From NCBI RefSeq assembly GCF_026230105.1, contig NC_079479.1, positions 33,759,385 through 33,823,384 of the forward strand: 64,000 nt of DNA, read 5' to 3'. The DNA is from Diorhabda sublineata. Lineage: Eukaryota; Arthropoda; Insecta; Coleoptera; Chrysomelidae. How positions within the stretch are numbered: the stretch's first letter is position 1; each line of letters starts with the position of its first letter. This document shows positions 24,101 through 34,944 of the stretch, one piece after another. The notes beneath the pieces were generated by a model, which was not told the DNA's origin, searched no databases, and worked only from the letters and a program-made list of their open reading frames with translations. Position numbers and translations under genes: made by a program.

Positions 24101-25304
24101 GAAGCAAATAAAATTGCAACAAATAAATATTATCTCATTTTTACTGTGTACGGAAGATCATTTTCTTGCACGATTCATGTTGTTTCGTTTCAAAATGGTC
24201 GATACGTTACTCGATGTCGTTGTATATCGACTAAGAACTCCATCTAAAGAATGCCGTCGTTCGGTCTACTGGCCATCATGATACTCATCCGCCACTCTAC
24301 AGTAGATCGGGCTTGTTCTCGCGCGTTTCCAACGTCGCGACGTCCCGCGTTCCGTCCCCATGGGAACGCGTGTGTTCGCCTTCCGCCACCCTAGGGGAGA
24401 AGACTCCCTTGGGAGCGCGTACGTCCCTAGGGAGGAGTCTGTCTTGCGATGCACTTCCGCAGTTTACCTTGGCCGCAAAATGGCTGCTCTCTCTCGCTCG
24501 CGCTCATCTTGCCGCTGCAATCCTTCAATGAATGCGTCTTCAACATTCGATACGGGGTTTTGTCAAACATCTTCATTAAACTTCATTTATGTATATAAAA
24601 TTGTTACGGATATATCAATAAAATGTGGAACAACATTTCAAAAATTCACAGACATACTTCAAAAGCTATAGAGCTCACACTTATAAAACGTGCTTCAATT
24701 TTCATAATGAAACGTATAAACAAATTGATGGTTGTGCTATGGGAGTTTAAATATCCCGTTTCATAGCACAATTAGCAAAGGAAAATTTTGAGGAAACTGT
24801 CTTGAGCAAAACCAATTTGGTCGTCAAGATTTTAAAACTTTCACATTAGATTATAAGTTTGGTTTATGGAACTATTCAACTATAAGATACTGAATTTAGA
24901 TGCTTATCTATTCGAAGGACGAAATAAGCTTAAAAAACATATAATAACAGAACAGGAAATGTTAGTATAAGTCATAGAAGGACATAATACATCATGGAAA
25001 CAGAAAAACCTCAAAATCAAGACAATTTAGCAACAAAAACATATAAAATCATCTAAGAAATAAAAAATATTTATTATATAAAGTTATTTTCCTAATAATT
25101 TGTATTAATTCCGTCGATTTATAAAAAATGATGGATTGTATAGTCGAGAAAATGTCCTTCCAAGGATATTTAATATTTCTAATGAATGAGGAAATTGGTC
25201 AAATTTATTTGAGGATACTTACTTGAAATCTCCGCATATCCCGTGGATTTCCGGCATTTTTTAAGCAGTTTTGATTACATTTAAGGAAAAACTTAAGGAA
25301 AAAT
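12022..25304 (-). CDS. kn: collier/knot (COE/EBF family transcription factor), 3' half of gene
   Basis: Collier is the insect orthologue of vertebrate early B-cell factors. It is a nuclear DNA-binding protein that dimerises through an atypical HLH and specifies neurons, muscles, head segments and haematopoietic niche cells. Eight successive coding positions are visible on the minus strand. They encode the end of the DNA-binding domain (FFLKFFLKCNQNCLKNAGNP and SDNMFVHNNSKHGRRAKRLD), the IPT/TIG domain, the HLH (AADLAEALYSMP) and a Ser/Gly/Pro-rich tail. Intron phases agree at every junction. The visible part encodes 391 residues with last exon B, or 365 with last exon A. The N-terminus and most of the DNA-binding domain, including the CCDKKSCG zinc knuckle, are not in the window and must lie upstream, beyond the next intron. 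Family identity is very secure. Confidence 0.97.
12322..12509 (-). CDS. kn: collier terminal exon B (alternative C-terminus with KSAFAPVVR)
   Basis: The acceptor is TTTTCAATTTTAG. The phase-1 junction joins the preceding A to TA (Ile). The exon encodes 61 more residues and ends with TAG at 12324-12322. It contains KSAFAPVVR, a motif also found near the C-terminus of vertebrate EBF proteins, which strongly supports it as a real coding exon. The rest (PPIPAPALFNHQ, ISGWHHLAVQC) is not familiar to me. Inclusion ends translation before exon A is reached. No polyadenylation signal was examined that would show whether it is a true 3' end or an internal exon with a stop. Confidence 0.85.
12510..13838 (-). 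other. kn: collier intron before the alternative last exons
   Basis: This intron is about 1.33 kb, from donor GTGAGT at 13838 to the exon B acceptor. It is AT-rich and I see no repeat or additional exon in it. Confidence 0.7.
13839..14066 (-). CDS. kn: collier exon: Ser/Gly-rich transactivation region
   Basis: The acceptor is TTTTTCTTTTAG and the donor GTGAGT. The exon encodes 75 full codons plus split codons at both ends. It begins EDYGGRTQSSSVSPRGGGYC, followed by STPHSSNGGGSYAGG, GGYGGATP and ending GSPSAGIFNSTP. The block (S)SSVSPRGGYC...STPHSS is characteristic of arthropod Collier, just after the HLH. This region is low-complexity and is the transcription activation domain in the family. 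It is GC-richer than the introns on both sides. Confidence 0.95.
14510..14699 (-). CDS. kn: collier exon: HLH helix and linker
   Basis: The acceptor is TTATTTGTAG. It encodes EIILKRAADLAEALYSMPRN, the conserved helix of the COE-type helix-loop-helix, followed by a linker and FNAYTGQLAVSVQDNGNGQW. The HLH mediates homodimerisation. The donor reads GAAG|GTGCTT, a weak match to consensus. The phase (one extra base) still joins correctly to the next exon (Glu-Glu-Asp-Tyr). The weak donor may permit alternative splicing. Confidence 0.96.
14817..14905 (-). CDS. kn: collier exon: end of IPT and start of HLH
   Basis: The acceptor is TTTTCTAATTACAG and the donor GTGAGT. It encodes LNEPTIDYGFQRLQKLIPRH and PGDPEKLPK, the almost invariant COE segment containing HLH helix 1. 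Two leading bases complete a Ser codon with the preceding exon. Confidence 0.97.
15161..15287 (-). CDS. kn: collier exon: second half of IPT/TIG domain
   Basis: The acceptor is TTTTAATTTTCAG and the donor GTAAGT. It encodes 42 residues plus one base: [20 protein letters not shown], then [20 protein letters not shown]. This Ig-like plexin transcription factor fold contributes to dimerisation and DNA backbone contact in EBF. It is highly conserved with vertebrates. Confidence 0.97.
15288..16002 (-). other. kn: collier intron within the IPT-coding region
   Basis: A 715-bp AT-rich intron with donor GTAAGA. Nothing else was recognised in it. Confidence 0.8.
16003..16169 (-). CDS. kn: collier exon: linker and first half of IPT/TIG domain
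   Basis: It encodes LYPPLPVATPCIKAISPSEG, then WTAGGSTVIIVGDNFFDGLQ and VVFGTMLVWSE, the start of the IPT/TIG domain. Two AG acceptors lie 12 bases apart: GATGTGCACAG (exon starts at 16169) and GCCAATTTCCAG (exon starts at 16157). Both keep the frame, and the distal site adds Gln-Phe-Pro-Gly. The proximal site has the better pyrimidine content and gives the junction Glu-Gly-Leu-Tyr-Pro-Pro. The donor is GTAAGA. Confidence 0.96.
16364..18218. repeat. Four-copy 467-bp tandem repeat with CCTAA-rich core
   Basis: The landmark ACAAGGAATATTTTCCAATC starts at 16364, 16831, 17298 and 17765, an exact 467-base period. The last copy ends about 15 bases short, at about 18218. Each unit carries a run of CCTAA-like pentamers (16692-16747, 17159-17214, 17626-17681, 18093-18148). 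Copies 1, 3 and 4 have the small hairpin GGGGTGCCACCCC; it is broken in copy 2. No reading frame spans the unit. The array ends only about 195 bases upstream of the IPT exon acceptor. Confidence 0.97.
19040..19680 (-). mobile_element. DNA transposon (IS630/Tc1-mariner superfamily) transposase relic
   Basis: The longest minus frame (19302-19571) contains ALHEDDFALRLEFCDTVR, then PVYWKDKNPYVF. In many insect DDE transposases an equivalent L...D...R..FC block precedes the first catalytic Asp, and HYW...NPH precedes VNVW. Here the Asp-bearing part between the two is missing. Further along the strand, near 19120-19150, IVPELRTAIEG resembles the usual end of such proteins. The element sits in antisense-neutral intron sequence and is clearly dead. 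Assignment rests on motif order only. Confidence 0.6.
21320..21490 (+). mobile_element. RTE-type retrotransposon C-terminal relic
   Basis: The plus strand encodes MIERITHWTPLRLRRGGRPR, then KNWRIEEDLIKRAGG, followed at a distance by PKGMEN. The pattern W....R..GRP...W.(D/E)..DL....G is the standard C-terminal end of RTE-like and related non-LTR retrotransposons (…A.DR.EW). It lies antisense to collier. A CATAACATAACA tail near 21702 could be the element's 3' end. Confidence 0.6.
22212..22329 (-). CDS. kn: collier exon: C-terminal part of COE DNA-binding domain
   Basis: The acceptor is TTTTGTTTCTAG and the donor GAAG|GTAATT. It encodes 39 residues plus one base: VVISTQVAVDGPLLAISDNM, then FVHNNSKHGRRAKRLDPTE. 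The NNSKHGRRAKRLDP segment is near-identical in all bilaterian COE proteins. It contains the basic patch that touches DNA and acts in nuclear import. Confidence 0.98.
23140..23640 (+). mobile_element. Ty3/gypsy integrase relic
   Basis: The plus strand gives HATSYHPQGNEMVERFSRRF followed by KAAIRSH. This matches the Y.P..NG.VER..R.LK..L block around the catalytic Glu of gypsy-type integrases. After a stop comes a shifted frame with TKIVPW and then SPCVYPGEFFES, similar to the (L)PGEFF segment after the core. The integrase N-terminal zinc finger and the first catalytic Asp are not visible, and no LTR was found. It is a fragment about 0.5 kb long. Confidence 0.72.
24290..24530. promoter_or_regulatory. 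CpG-rich island inside a collier intron
   Basis: About 240 bases are rich in CG dinucleotides (TCTCGCGCGTTTCC, GTCGCGACGTCCCGCG, GGGAGCGCGTACG) within an intron that is mostly AT. It contains repeated CCCTAGGG and a dyad AGACTCC...GGAGTCT (24399-24442). All reading frames across it look like composition artefacts. It might be an internal promoter or enhancer, or a foreign insertion. Function is unproven. Confidence 0.35.
25223..25304 (-). CDS. kn: collier exon: DNA-binding domain segment after the zinc knuckle
   Basis: The acceptor TTTTGTTTCAG and donor GTAAGT frame an 82-base exon encoding FFLKFFLKCNQNCLKNAGNP, then RDMRRFQ, with one leading base that completes an Arg codon. In COE proteins this directly follows the HxxxCxxxCC zinc knuckle region. 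It is the most 5' collier exon that I can find here. The preceding exon should encode NRNETPSDPVIID, and I did not find it upstream within the window. Confidence 0.98.
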
Positions 25305-26025
25305 CTGAAACAAAAGAAACTATTTGAAATTTTGGCGAGAGAAACTTTTGTTTTGGCGAATGCGCAAGTGCATCTTCCAAAATATAGTGAACTAAGTTTC
25401 ATTTAATTTACAATCTAATTTTTGTTATTTCTTTGTCAAAAGACTATTACAAATATACAACGAATAAACAGGGTCATAATTCATCTAGGATAATGGATTA
25501 TTTATTTGACAACATCCTTTAGAATTTTGCTGAATGTTTGCATGTTAATTATGATTGATAATCATTATTATTGATAATTTATTTTTCTTTTAATTGGGGT
25601 GAAATTATTTTTTCTTTAAAGGAGCAGATCTATCATCATATGATAGACTCAACTCAATCCTTGATATATTAATCAGGATTTCTGGACTGGTTACGCCTCG
25701 GATATCAGTTCAACTCTCTGATGTGCAGCTGTACCAATCTATTTTCAACTTTCTGCCTTGTAAGAGGTTCATAAGCTATGTGCTTTCCTCTAAAGTCTGA
25801 AGAAAATGCATTTCTTGAGAAAATAATGGATCAAATTTTTTTAAACTAAAAATGATAATTGTTTAAAGCTAAGCTAATGTCATTAGTTTATATAATATGA
25901 GTCTCGGACATGAAATATACGAAAATTCTAAAATATATGAAAATCAATATCAAAAATTAAAATTACTCCAGTGTTTTGATTGTTTAGAATCAAATATTAA
26001 TATTAGAATGTACGCCTTCAATTTC
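25305..26025. other. Upstream of last collier exon seen; no features
   Basis: AT-rich, probably intronic to collier. Nothing recognisable. Confidence 0.5.
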
Positions 26026-26029
26026 TAGC

Positions 26030-26230
26030 AAAATTTCATTTCAATTGGCAAATGATTATGCTTTTTTTCGCATTGTACAGTATAGAGCATCGTTGAGTAA
26101 GTAGCTTTTTTGTAGTTTGAAGATTCGCCCATATTGGGTCATACAACACGTACCCCAGAAGGGAAGGGCATCGGATATGTGAGCCAAAAATGGTACAATA
26201 AACTGTTATAGAGGTTGAATAGAATTGAAT
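26030..26230 (-). mobile_element. Non-LTR retrotransposon relic, same family as 1760-2100
   Basis: On the minus strand, HISDALPFWGTCCMTQYGRI continues into FKLQKSYLL. It matches the Y.LI.SHL.Y.LPFWG.C..TQ...IFKLQK block of jockey/CR1 reverse transcriptases. The DNA aligns well with the 1.7-2.1 kb copy, for example the shared GGCAAATGATT(G/A)TGC near 26045. Confidence 0.65.
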
Positions 26231-26739
26231 TCAAGTCGTAAATGTCGGAAAACAATAAAAGCGTGAATTTACCTCCCAAGCAATTGTTTACCTCATTTTC
26301 CATGATTTCTCATTAAATATATATACAAAAAATACATGAAGGACGTTCATAAATTCATTCAAAGGTTTTTAAAACAAATATTTTGCTTAAAAAAAACGAC
26401 ACGGTTTATGAATTTTTACGTTTACGTACAGTTGGAATTGAAATACGAATATTGATAGCCAATGGCTATTACTGTATATCGGTTTTCAATCATCCCATTT
26501 GCGTTTTATGAATTGTTCACAAAAAAACAACGTTTGCGAAACGTTGAAATGGAAAATGGTACATATATTAAGTATCAGTATTCACAAATTGGAATTCAAT
26601 CCACTAGGTCATATATTGTCTTAGGTACGTAATGAATGTATCATTATTCAAATATCGAATGATCTAATATTTTTAGAAACAGTTTGAGTCCTGAATCAAA
26701 TTCACACTGAGTTAAATAATCTTGTAGGAGTATCTAAGA

Positions 26740-27720
26740 AAAATACATCTCCTTCAAAAGCAATACAAGATAGGCATCAGTTTCAGCAATTACTTCTTCA
26801 TTTCGGCTGAATTTTTTAACCAGCGAGCATTTTTTTGAGATCAGCGAATAGCCAGTAGTCATTGGGGGTGAGATCTGGACTATACGGTGGATGAGGAAGC
26901 AATTTAACCATCGTTGCTATCGATTTGTGAATCGGTGCATTGTCTTCATGTAATAGTGGTTTTTTCTTCGACATATGAGGTCGTTTTTCATCGATTTTTG
27001 CATTCAAACGATCCAACAACTCTGTGTAGTATTTACTATCGATGGTGTCTCCCGTAACCTTACCAGCTGACTGTTGTGCCTCTGGAGTGATTCACCGGGG
27101 TTGCAGTCAACTCAGATGAGGATGGTTTTGATTCCGAAGTGAAGTGATGGATCCACGTTTCATCCATTGTCACATATAGACGCAAAACATTTGATTTATT
27201 ACGTGTAAACATGTCCAAACACTGCTCTGAATCAACAACACGTTGTTTTTTTTGATCGACTATAAGTAAACGCAGCACCCACTTTGAAAAAACTTTCTCA
27301 TGCATATTTGTAATCTTTAAGCCTCAAACAATTTAAATTTACGTTTAGATATAACCAATTTGTGGACTTTTCTGGAGTAATCTCTTCAATTGGTCGACTA
27401 GAATGTTCACCATCATCGGTGTCTGTACGATCACGTTTAAATTCAACAAACCAAGTCCGTTTAACACTTTTGAAGCTGATTGCTAATCATATACAGTATT
27501 TTTTCCAATCAGAAGCAACGATAAATTAACACACTAAATTGTTTTAAAAATAACAAAAGTAACTCCAGTTAAATGGTTGTCACTTTTTTCTAACTAATCG
27601 AAATGTCATGAATTTTAACACATATGACTTTTGAAAGTTGGTATTTCATAAACGTCATATGAATTTGACAATGGCAGCGCCATCTGCGTGTCAGTCACAC
27701 GACTTATTGAGTGATGTTAT
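26740..27720 (-). mobile_element. Mariner transposon, decayed (subfamily M2)
   Basis: The minus strand holds most of a mariner transposase in pieces. FSKWVLRLLIVDQKKQRVVD, CLDMFTRN and VTMDETWIHHFTSESK (27305-27060, containing the first catalytic Asp in MDETW) are followed by LDRLNAKIDEKRPHMSKKK, HEDNAPIHKS (second Asp) and LLPHPPYSPDLTPNDYWLFA (27019-26816, containing the third acidic position). Frameshifts and a break near 27040 separate them. The 5' untranslated end near 27660-27720 (TGGCAGCGCCATCTG, CACACGACTTATTGAG) is shared with the copy at 48720-49610. Confidence 0.9.
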
Positions 27721-30005
27721 AAATGCAATTTGGAACTGATAATTATATTCTCAATTCCAATATCAACATTTTTATTATAACCTCGTATAATCACTATAAT
27801 CATATTTGTAGAATCACTTTTTTTCTATAATAGGATTCTATCAAAATTTTATTGTTTAATATAGTTTGAAACAAATTTTCCACAGCATTGCTATGGCTTT
27901 TTTTTCATTTTCCTTTTTCGTCGTTTTCTTTGTCGCGTCGTAAGAAAATTGTGTAAACAAGAATGAAACCGCAGTTGAATGTCTCGCAGGGGCTGTTTCC
28001 AGTTAAGTTAGTTACGCAAGAACGTCTACTCTTTAGAAACATAATTTATAAGCGATTCATAACGCTGTCGTGTCGACAAGAAATTGACTGGAAGTTTTGA
28101 GACAATGTCAGAAAATACGTAACCGAACTGAATTATCTAGTATGCAAACTTTATTTGATGAAAAGTATCTGATATTTTTGATTAGCTGGATTATTGAATA
28201 ACAGTGCCGCACTCAGATTTGGTACACAAATGCGGCTTGGGAAGTGAATATATTGAACTAGTGGACAAACTGGAAGAAACACAAATTAGTGCTCTTAATT
28301 TTTGATCAATATACTGAAAATTATAATCCATAATCAAATAAAGAATATTCTTAATAACAAATTAAAAATTAAGAATATTGTATGCGGCAATTTCTCCGAA
28401 TTTACAGCTAAAAGTTGTATGATTTTATTTATGAGTTTGACATTATAACGATTTACTCCAAAATCTTCATCGAGCTTGTTCTGTACTCAAACTAAACTAT
28501 GTTTCTTGTATCCTCATAGTGATTGTGGTTATATGATTCTTAGAATAGCCACGTTTATAAAATCTTTTGGATTCTTTATTATTGGATCTTTTTCCTCGCC
28601 ATGTTTCAATAATTTTGTGAAACCTTCGCTTTCTATGCACGGGTTCTTAATCCATTAAGAATTTGAGACACCTCACACTAAATTTTATCATATTTAAATA
28701 CTCATGGAGGATCCTTAGGGTACTAGTTTTGGGCATGATGGTCTTTGCTGCAATTTGTATTGTTTTTAGTCAATTTTCCTCACTAATTAAACGTTTTCTG
28801 GAGTATTTATTGCTACAGGACCTTCCGCATGTCATCTTCTAACGATTCTCGACTCCAGCGAAACAACTTTAATTATTTAATTGCTAAAAATGATCGACAC
28901 AAGTCACCGTGAACAGCCTACATTCCGTTTTTAATTTGTGATAATGTTAATTCTTCTTTAGTCAAAAATATAATGAAATTGACCGGAGCAGCAAGCTGAA
29001 AATTTGTGTCAGGCTTGTTCAGACTTGACTATATAAGACCAAGAACTCATGGACTGCAATACCAATTACATTTCATAAAATAGCAACATCCGGCGACTAA
29101 ACTGAAAGTTTTAGCATTTCAATACTCAAGCTGCTTATAAACAAACAATGCAGAGTATTTATCAATTTATACAGCTTAAAAAATCGCATAAATAGTTAAC
29201 CGATGGTTAGATAGAATTATCGATTTTTTTGATTCATCATCATCAGTTTTGATGACGTTGTAGATCGAGACTCTTCTGAAAGGGTTTCCCGGCCATACGA
29301 ACAAACAAACAAACAAAATCTTTGGTACGGCTGTACTGATTTGTCAACAGTAATATAGAACGCGTCACTTGAATATAGTACAGAATCGAACCTGTTGCGT
29401 AACGAAATATTCGGATAAACTTACAAAAAAAATTTAAATGTAAATGTTCATTTGGTATCGCGATTATATGTAGTAACGAGGAAATTACGAAAGGTCGTAA
29501 ACGTCGAGAAAGTGAGAGAAAGTGAAGCGGTTGAATAAGAGAATAAAATATCCCGGGAGAGTACGACGATATTCATGTCCTACCGTAATGTTATTAAGCT
29601 TAACATAAATAACACCAGCTCATGTTGAAATGAGATTATTACTATTAGAAGTGATTTGAAAAGCTCTAGAATTAACAAGAGGGGTCAACCAAATAAAACC
29701 TCACCTAACCTAACCAAATAAAAATAATGGATCAAACGAAATATTTATTAGAATGTTTCTATTAACGAAATCAACTTTCTGAATAATTTGTAATGTACCA
29801 CAATCATTTGGAAAGTTTCGTATCAGATCAACTGATTTTAAAATGGGAATGCTTAGAAAAATCATCATTTTAGAATGATCAAACAGTGTGAAACATCAGA
29901 AATGAACTCCAATCAGACATAAGTTTAACCAAAATTACACAGCATGCACTAAGGGTATTATAAAAAATCATTCAATCAAACGTTACTTCGCTATTTATTA
30001 ATTTC
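27721..30005. other. Unannotated AT-rich sequence
   Basis: No gene or element was assigned. A CAAA microsatellite of four units lies near 29303-29320, and a short CCTAACCTAACC run near 29704. Confidence 0.5.
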
Positions 30006-30009
30006 CACA

Positions 30010-30310
30010 CTCACATCTTCTGCAAAGTATTAATGCTTGTTCTTCCTATTGATTTACCATCTCCATATGATAGCGAATTTGACTTTGGAGACTGCGGCTC
30101 TAAATAAATGAGAGGCCGAACCATTGTTGAAGGTTACTAGTTCAAGATATTCTTCTCTTTCCAAGAGATATTTTCCCTACTACTGTAAGTAGGCTTATAG
30201 TCTTCGCCCGTAAGAGTACAAGATTCTACATCATACAAGAGCACTGGGATTCTGTCTTCTGAGCTTCAAGCTCAAGTCGTGGCTACAGAGAAGCATCCGG
30301 AACGATTTTA
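30010..30310 (-). mobile_element. RTE-type retrotransposon relic
   Basis: Minus-strand fragments include HDLSLKLRR near 30280 and, close to the 3' side, RNLQQWFGL and LFRAAVSKVKFAI (frames shift). In insect RTE-like elements, DLSL..R.R.L.CYV begins the region after the palm and LR.W....LFR.AV.KV..A...A closes the protein. The two ends thus lie closer than normal, and a deletion is likely. A sister fragment lies at 53540-53930. Confidence 0.6.
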
Positions 30311-31110
30311 ATCATTATTTCTACGTGTAGATATTGATTGACTTCAAAACATCGCTGAATCAACACATTGTGGTCTTGATACAGCCTTCTTTGTGCCGAA
30401 ACCATGTTTAAAGCTAAACTGTGTATCTGTTAAGTCTTCTTCCAGTTTTTTACTACTACCATACAATTAATCTGTTTTGAAAATAAACTTATTTTTCATT
30501 GTTTTATGTTTTTTATTTATAGTTTATTCCTTGCTTTCGCATTTGATTCACTCAATCTGAATGAAGCTGAATTGGTCAATTTTCTACTTTTTTATTTTAA
30601 GGTTCTTGATATGACGTCATTTTTATTTACTCTTCATGTATTTTATCTATGTTTGATTCGGATTTAGTTCCAGTTTTTCATGAATTCATAGCCCCTACCA
30701 ATTTCATTATTGTATATCTTTAATGTGTGGCGAAATTCATAACTACTTGCTGTTTTTGGAATCAATATCATTGTATTAAACATTTTTCGAGTTATTTCTA
30801 AATTCAAATCCTAAAATTTCCAGCAATAATTACTTCAAAAGTATGTATTTGATGTTAATTATATGCAAAAGCTCACTACAGCCAGAATGATGAATAAAAA
30901 AAGTACTAGAATCCAAAAATACATATTTTCATATTCAGTCTTCTATATTTAACATTCGACAGTAATAACATACTATCAAATCAAACACTTTCGGTTGTTA
31001 TTGAATTTAAATTTAGTTTCTAATGGATAATATTCAAAACAGTCAGAGTGTGTTTTTCTAAAAGTTTTGATTACGCTAAAGCTCTAAAAATACTACTGTT
31101 TTTATAAACA
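30311..31110. other. Unannotated AT-rich sequence
   Basis: No features recognised. Confidence 0.5.
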
Positions 31111-31119
31111 ATCGGCTAG

Positions 31120-31420
31120 TATCCAAATCCATAGGCAGGATCAGAACACCACAATCAGAACCGATCTTGAACACATTCTGAAGTGGGATGGAAGCTATCT
31201 GATCTGAAGGTCAATACAGCAAAGACTCAGGCTTCTGTTTTCACAAAGAATGCTGGCCTGCAGTTCAAAATTTGGTCCTGTCTGGACATAAAATATCACC
31301 ATCATCGCTTGTTGGGTGTTGAGGTTGGAAGAAATATGTCACACAAATATTTCATTTTTCGTTTGTACTTGTTGATAGTTTCTCCTTTAGCTTTATCAAA
31401 GCTGAGAATGCATTAGTTTA
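31120..31420 (+). mobile_element. Non-LTR reverse transcriptase relic
   Basis: The plus strand encodes WKLSDLKVNTAKTQASVFTK and later LLGVEVGRNMSHKYF. The spacing fits W.L.LN..KT....F...., then (Y)LGV..D..L.. of jockey/R1-type reverse transcriptases just after the YADD motif. The catalytic motif itself is gone. Confidence 0.55.
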
Positions 31421-34400
31421 GCCTAAAGATCTTCTGTTGCCTTTTTTTAAGTATAAGAACACCACAAAACACGTACAAACTTGTTTTGACTTGTAATAAT
31501 TGCAGTACATATCTTTTTTGAAATTGGAAGGCTAGCCTAAAGGATTTAGTCGAACTTGAGATGAATCAATAATTTTAGGAAGACTCTGCAATCGAAAACG
31601 ACTATAACATATATACAGATATGAAAAATATGAAAGGTTTGATACTATTAATTTAGATATAAATTAAATATTTGATGACCGAGAAAGAAATAGCTTGCAC
31701 ACCTCCTTACTGGCGTCGTATATCAAAAGTCGCATACCATCCCTTATTCATCACCCATTCCCCGCGGTCTAGTTGGCCGCTCGACACAACTTAGGTACAG
31801 AACCTTGCGGTGCACATGTATTATGTAAATCTGCTTTTCCTTGACTGTCATCAATTAATAAACCCCATATCAAGACACTTACATAATTGATGGGTTTTCC
31901 ATTACGTCACGAGCAGCTTGCAGCGGGATGGGGCGGAAGTTTTATAATTTAAGGTATGCGTTTCGCGTCTTACATTTTACGGTATACAACTACAGGATGT
32001 GATTAGTATTCTAGTTCAGATATTATTCTGAAGATTTAAACGCAACATCTTAGTAGAACTAAATACCTTGTTTTAATGTGTAGATATTACTTGGAAGAGT
32101 TAAATTCATCCCTAACTAGAAACTTTTTCCCCTTTCATTCATTATAGAAACATTTATGTTCAGTTAGCGTTATAAAATTTATATATAATTCGATTTTTAC
32201 AAATAATTAGTATGTAAAACTTTGTCTAGGTTCAATGCAGTCATATCCTTAAAGTTAGTTTGGGTTAAAGTGTCAATTATGAATAACCTCTAACTCCACT
32301 GCAATATTTCATTATAGAGACATTCCTTTTGAACCAAATTGTTCTAAATAAGGACATGTGTCTGCAATAAATCCATTGCATTTATAGTTTCGGTGGATTC
32401 TAGTTCTTAAATGGATTTGTCAGTATTTTTTTAATAGATGATATAATTAGAGATTTCTTACATCACAAACTGATACCCCTCGTATCCTTTTTCTCCAAAT
32501 TAGTAGTTCAGTGATGTTGGTGAGGTTTCCAAGAACAGATTCTATAGAAAATGCGCAATTTCTAAACGAAGATTAAACATTTTTCTTGGTCTCACAATTG
32601 GGGAATAGTTGATGCAAAATTGATTGAAACTAACTAATTATTTCTTAATTTTCGAAAGTTTTATGACTTTTTATTACTCATGTCTTAACAATTTGATCAG
32701 TTATTATACATTATTATCTATTTCATCTATGACACAAGCCAAAATAATTAAGTTGTGTGGTCTAAACTCAAAAAATTCGTATTCACTATGATTATCTATC
32801 TCAAAAGGCACGAAACGTTCCAAGAACCAAATCAATATGTTGCTTTGTGATAACCTGGTAAGAAAATGGACATAAATGTACAGTCCGTCATACGGGAGCC
32901 TCCTCACATGAGGCAGGTATGTGTTTCATCAAATTGATGTTGAGGCAGGAAGTATTATGAACCGTTTCTTCTAGCACGTTAAGAGTGAGATACTTCATAG
33001 CCTATCCAAGTTCATTAAGAACAAAAAGAAATGTTTCTGTTTCACAATAACGTATAACCACACATATCATAAATTGTACCAACAAATTTCAAATGGGAAC
33101 AGTTTAAAAATCCGCTTTCCAATCTGGACATTCATATGACCTTCATATTTTTGGTTTGGTTCGCTAAAAAACAATAAGTGAAAGACGTAGTAGATGATTC
33201 CAGGATTTTAGGAACCAATTGACTCGTTAAACAATGTTTTCGCTCTACAATGTCATTCCATACCTTTAACTTTGAGTATTTGAAGCTTGCTACAATCCTA
33301 GAATTGTTATTCATATATTGTCCTATTAGATCTGAATACTTTTCATTAGTTTAAAATACCAAAAACTTCTGAATTATGTACGTGCCGATGTCTTCATATA
33401 CGGATTATCAGCTAATCTTTTGTTCTCGAACGGTCTTAAGTGCTGATTCGGTTGGTTCTTTTTTTAGAAACGCCCTTTCCAATTTTCTAACCTGAGACAA
33501 ATTACACCTCTTAAGGAACGATAACGATCTGTAGTCATGAGATGTGGACGTGGCAAGCAAACATAGGAATTGTCTAATTTCGGAAATTCATCGGAAAACA
33601 TTTCAGACGATTCTTTCAGTAAGAGCGTCTCTTATTATTGGAAAATTAGAGAATCTACAAAATCTATTAGAATTAACAAAATTCCGGCCCTATAGTTCAT
33701 GTTAAGGCGTATAAATATCACATAACATAATCTAGTTACAAGCAGCCCTTCCGTAAGGGCTCCCTTTTATCCTGTTAGTCCTCTTTTCCTCGGGCTATTG
33801 CCTCTCTATTTATCTTTACCCAGAAGTCCCGCTCTCCACGTTATTTGGCATACATTAGTTGGAGTTGGCAACATAAGGCATTTTCATAATGGCCTGAGGA
33901 CGTAACAGAAGGACTGGTAATGAGGTACTGCTCGTACAAGCCACCCGTTTTAATGGCCAGATGAAGAAACTTTACATTGGAAGTTTGTTGGTCACGATTA
34001 GTAAACTTTTAACACAAGTTATAGTTTTAAAATATATTCCAAGTTATTATCAAGATTTTTAGATAATTATTACTGAGACTTTTCACGAGTTTAAGTCAAA
34101 TAAACTGTTTTTGCTGTACTATATTATATTATTCTTGTTTTGTTATGATATTCACTTCGACATAAACACGCATGTGTTGATTTTGATCACATAATCATGT
34201 ACTATTATAATAATTTCACTTTTGCTTTTTTAAAAGAAAAATAAGACAACTTATTGATGTATTCACCTACACACGCCGCCTGCCGCGGCGTACTTTTCGC
34301 ATTCCTATTCACCCTACATTCTTAACTGGGATATACAAGGATAAACCGTTATTTCAGCACTCTATATCTGAATTTAGATCAAAAGTGATAAAACTACGAA

Positions 34401-34940
34401 GTCTTCATGATAAATTCAGTGTTTTGATAACATAGTTACTAGTTATTTTTATTTTATAAATTATTAAACGTGTTGAGAAGCTTGGTGAGACACTAACTTG
34501 CTTTGTATCTACAGTTGGGTTTAATTTCCTATGAAAAAACGTATCAATATAGTTGTGTTACAGGTACAATAGTCCAAGTAAAAGATTTTGGACCTTGTGT
34601 GGTTGAAGAACCTGAATTTGGAGATTTATCTTATACCCAACATCAAAACTTAGTTCATAATTTAATTTAATTCGATTATATAATTGTGGTATTTCATCCA
34701 AGTAAAAAATTGAGTGCTAACTTTCATAAAGTTGTGGTCGATTGAAAAACTGTCCTTTTCACACCACTATAACAGTCAGTATTACATACTTGTCGTGTAA
34801 ACCATTATTATATTACTCAAAATCCACCCAAAACACTAGAAAGAGCCAAAAAATGTTGCTCGAAAAAGACCACATTATTAGAAAGTACTTAATCAATCCA
34901 TGTTTCAAGTTTGAAGACGCCACGTTTTTTGATATTCGTT
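31421..34940. other. Unannotated sequence, including a GC-moderate block at 31690-31960
   Basis: No gene found. The block 31690-31960 is less AT-rich than its surroundings (CCCCGCGGTCTAGTTGGCCG, GCGGGATGGGGCGGAAG) and looks like unique non-coding DNA. Near 33735-33755 a perfect short hairpin AGCCCTTCCGTAAGGGCT follows a CATAACATAA run, possibly the end of a retroelement. Both are weak observations. Confidence 0.4.
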
Positions 34941-34944
34941 TGGC

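Larger units (their letters stand above)
22330..25222 (-). other. kn: collier intron with gypsy relic and CpG-rich island
   Basis: A 2.9-kb intron, donor GTAAGT. It carries a plus-strand gypsy integrase relic (23140-23640) and a GC-rich island (24290-24530). A short CAG run lies at about 23799-23815. Elsewhere it is AT-rich without recognisable exons. Confidence 0.75.

Noticed and set aside
24266..24671. Three overlapping frames in the CpG-rich island
   Set aside because: Both strands and several frames are open because stop codons are rare in GC-rich DNA. None resembles a protein.
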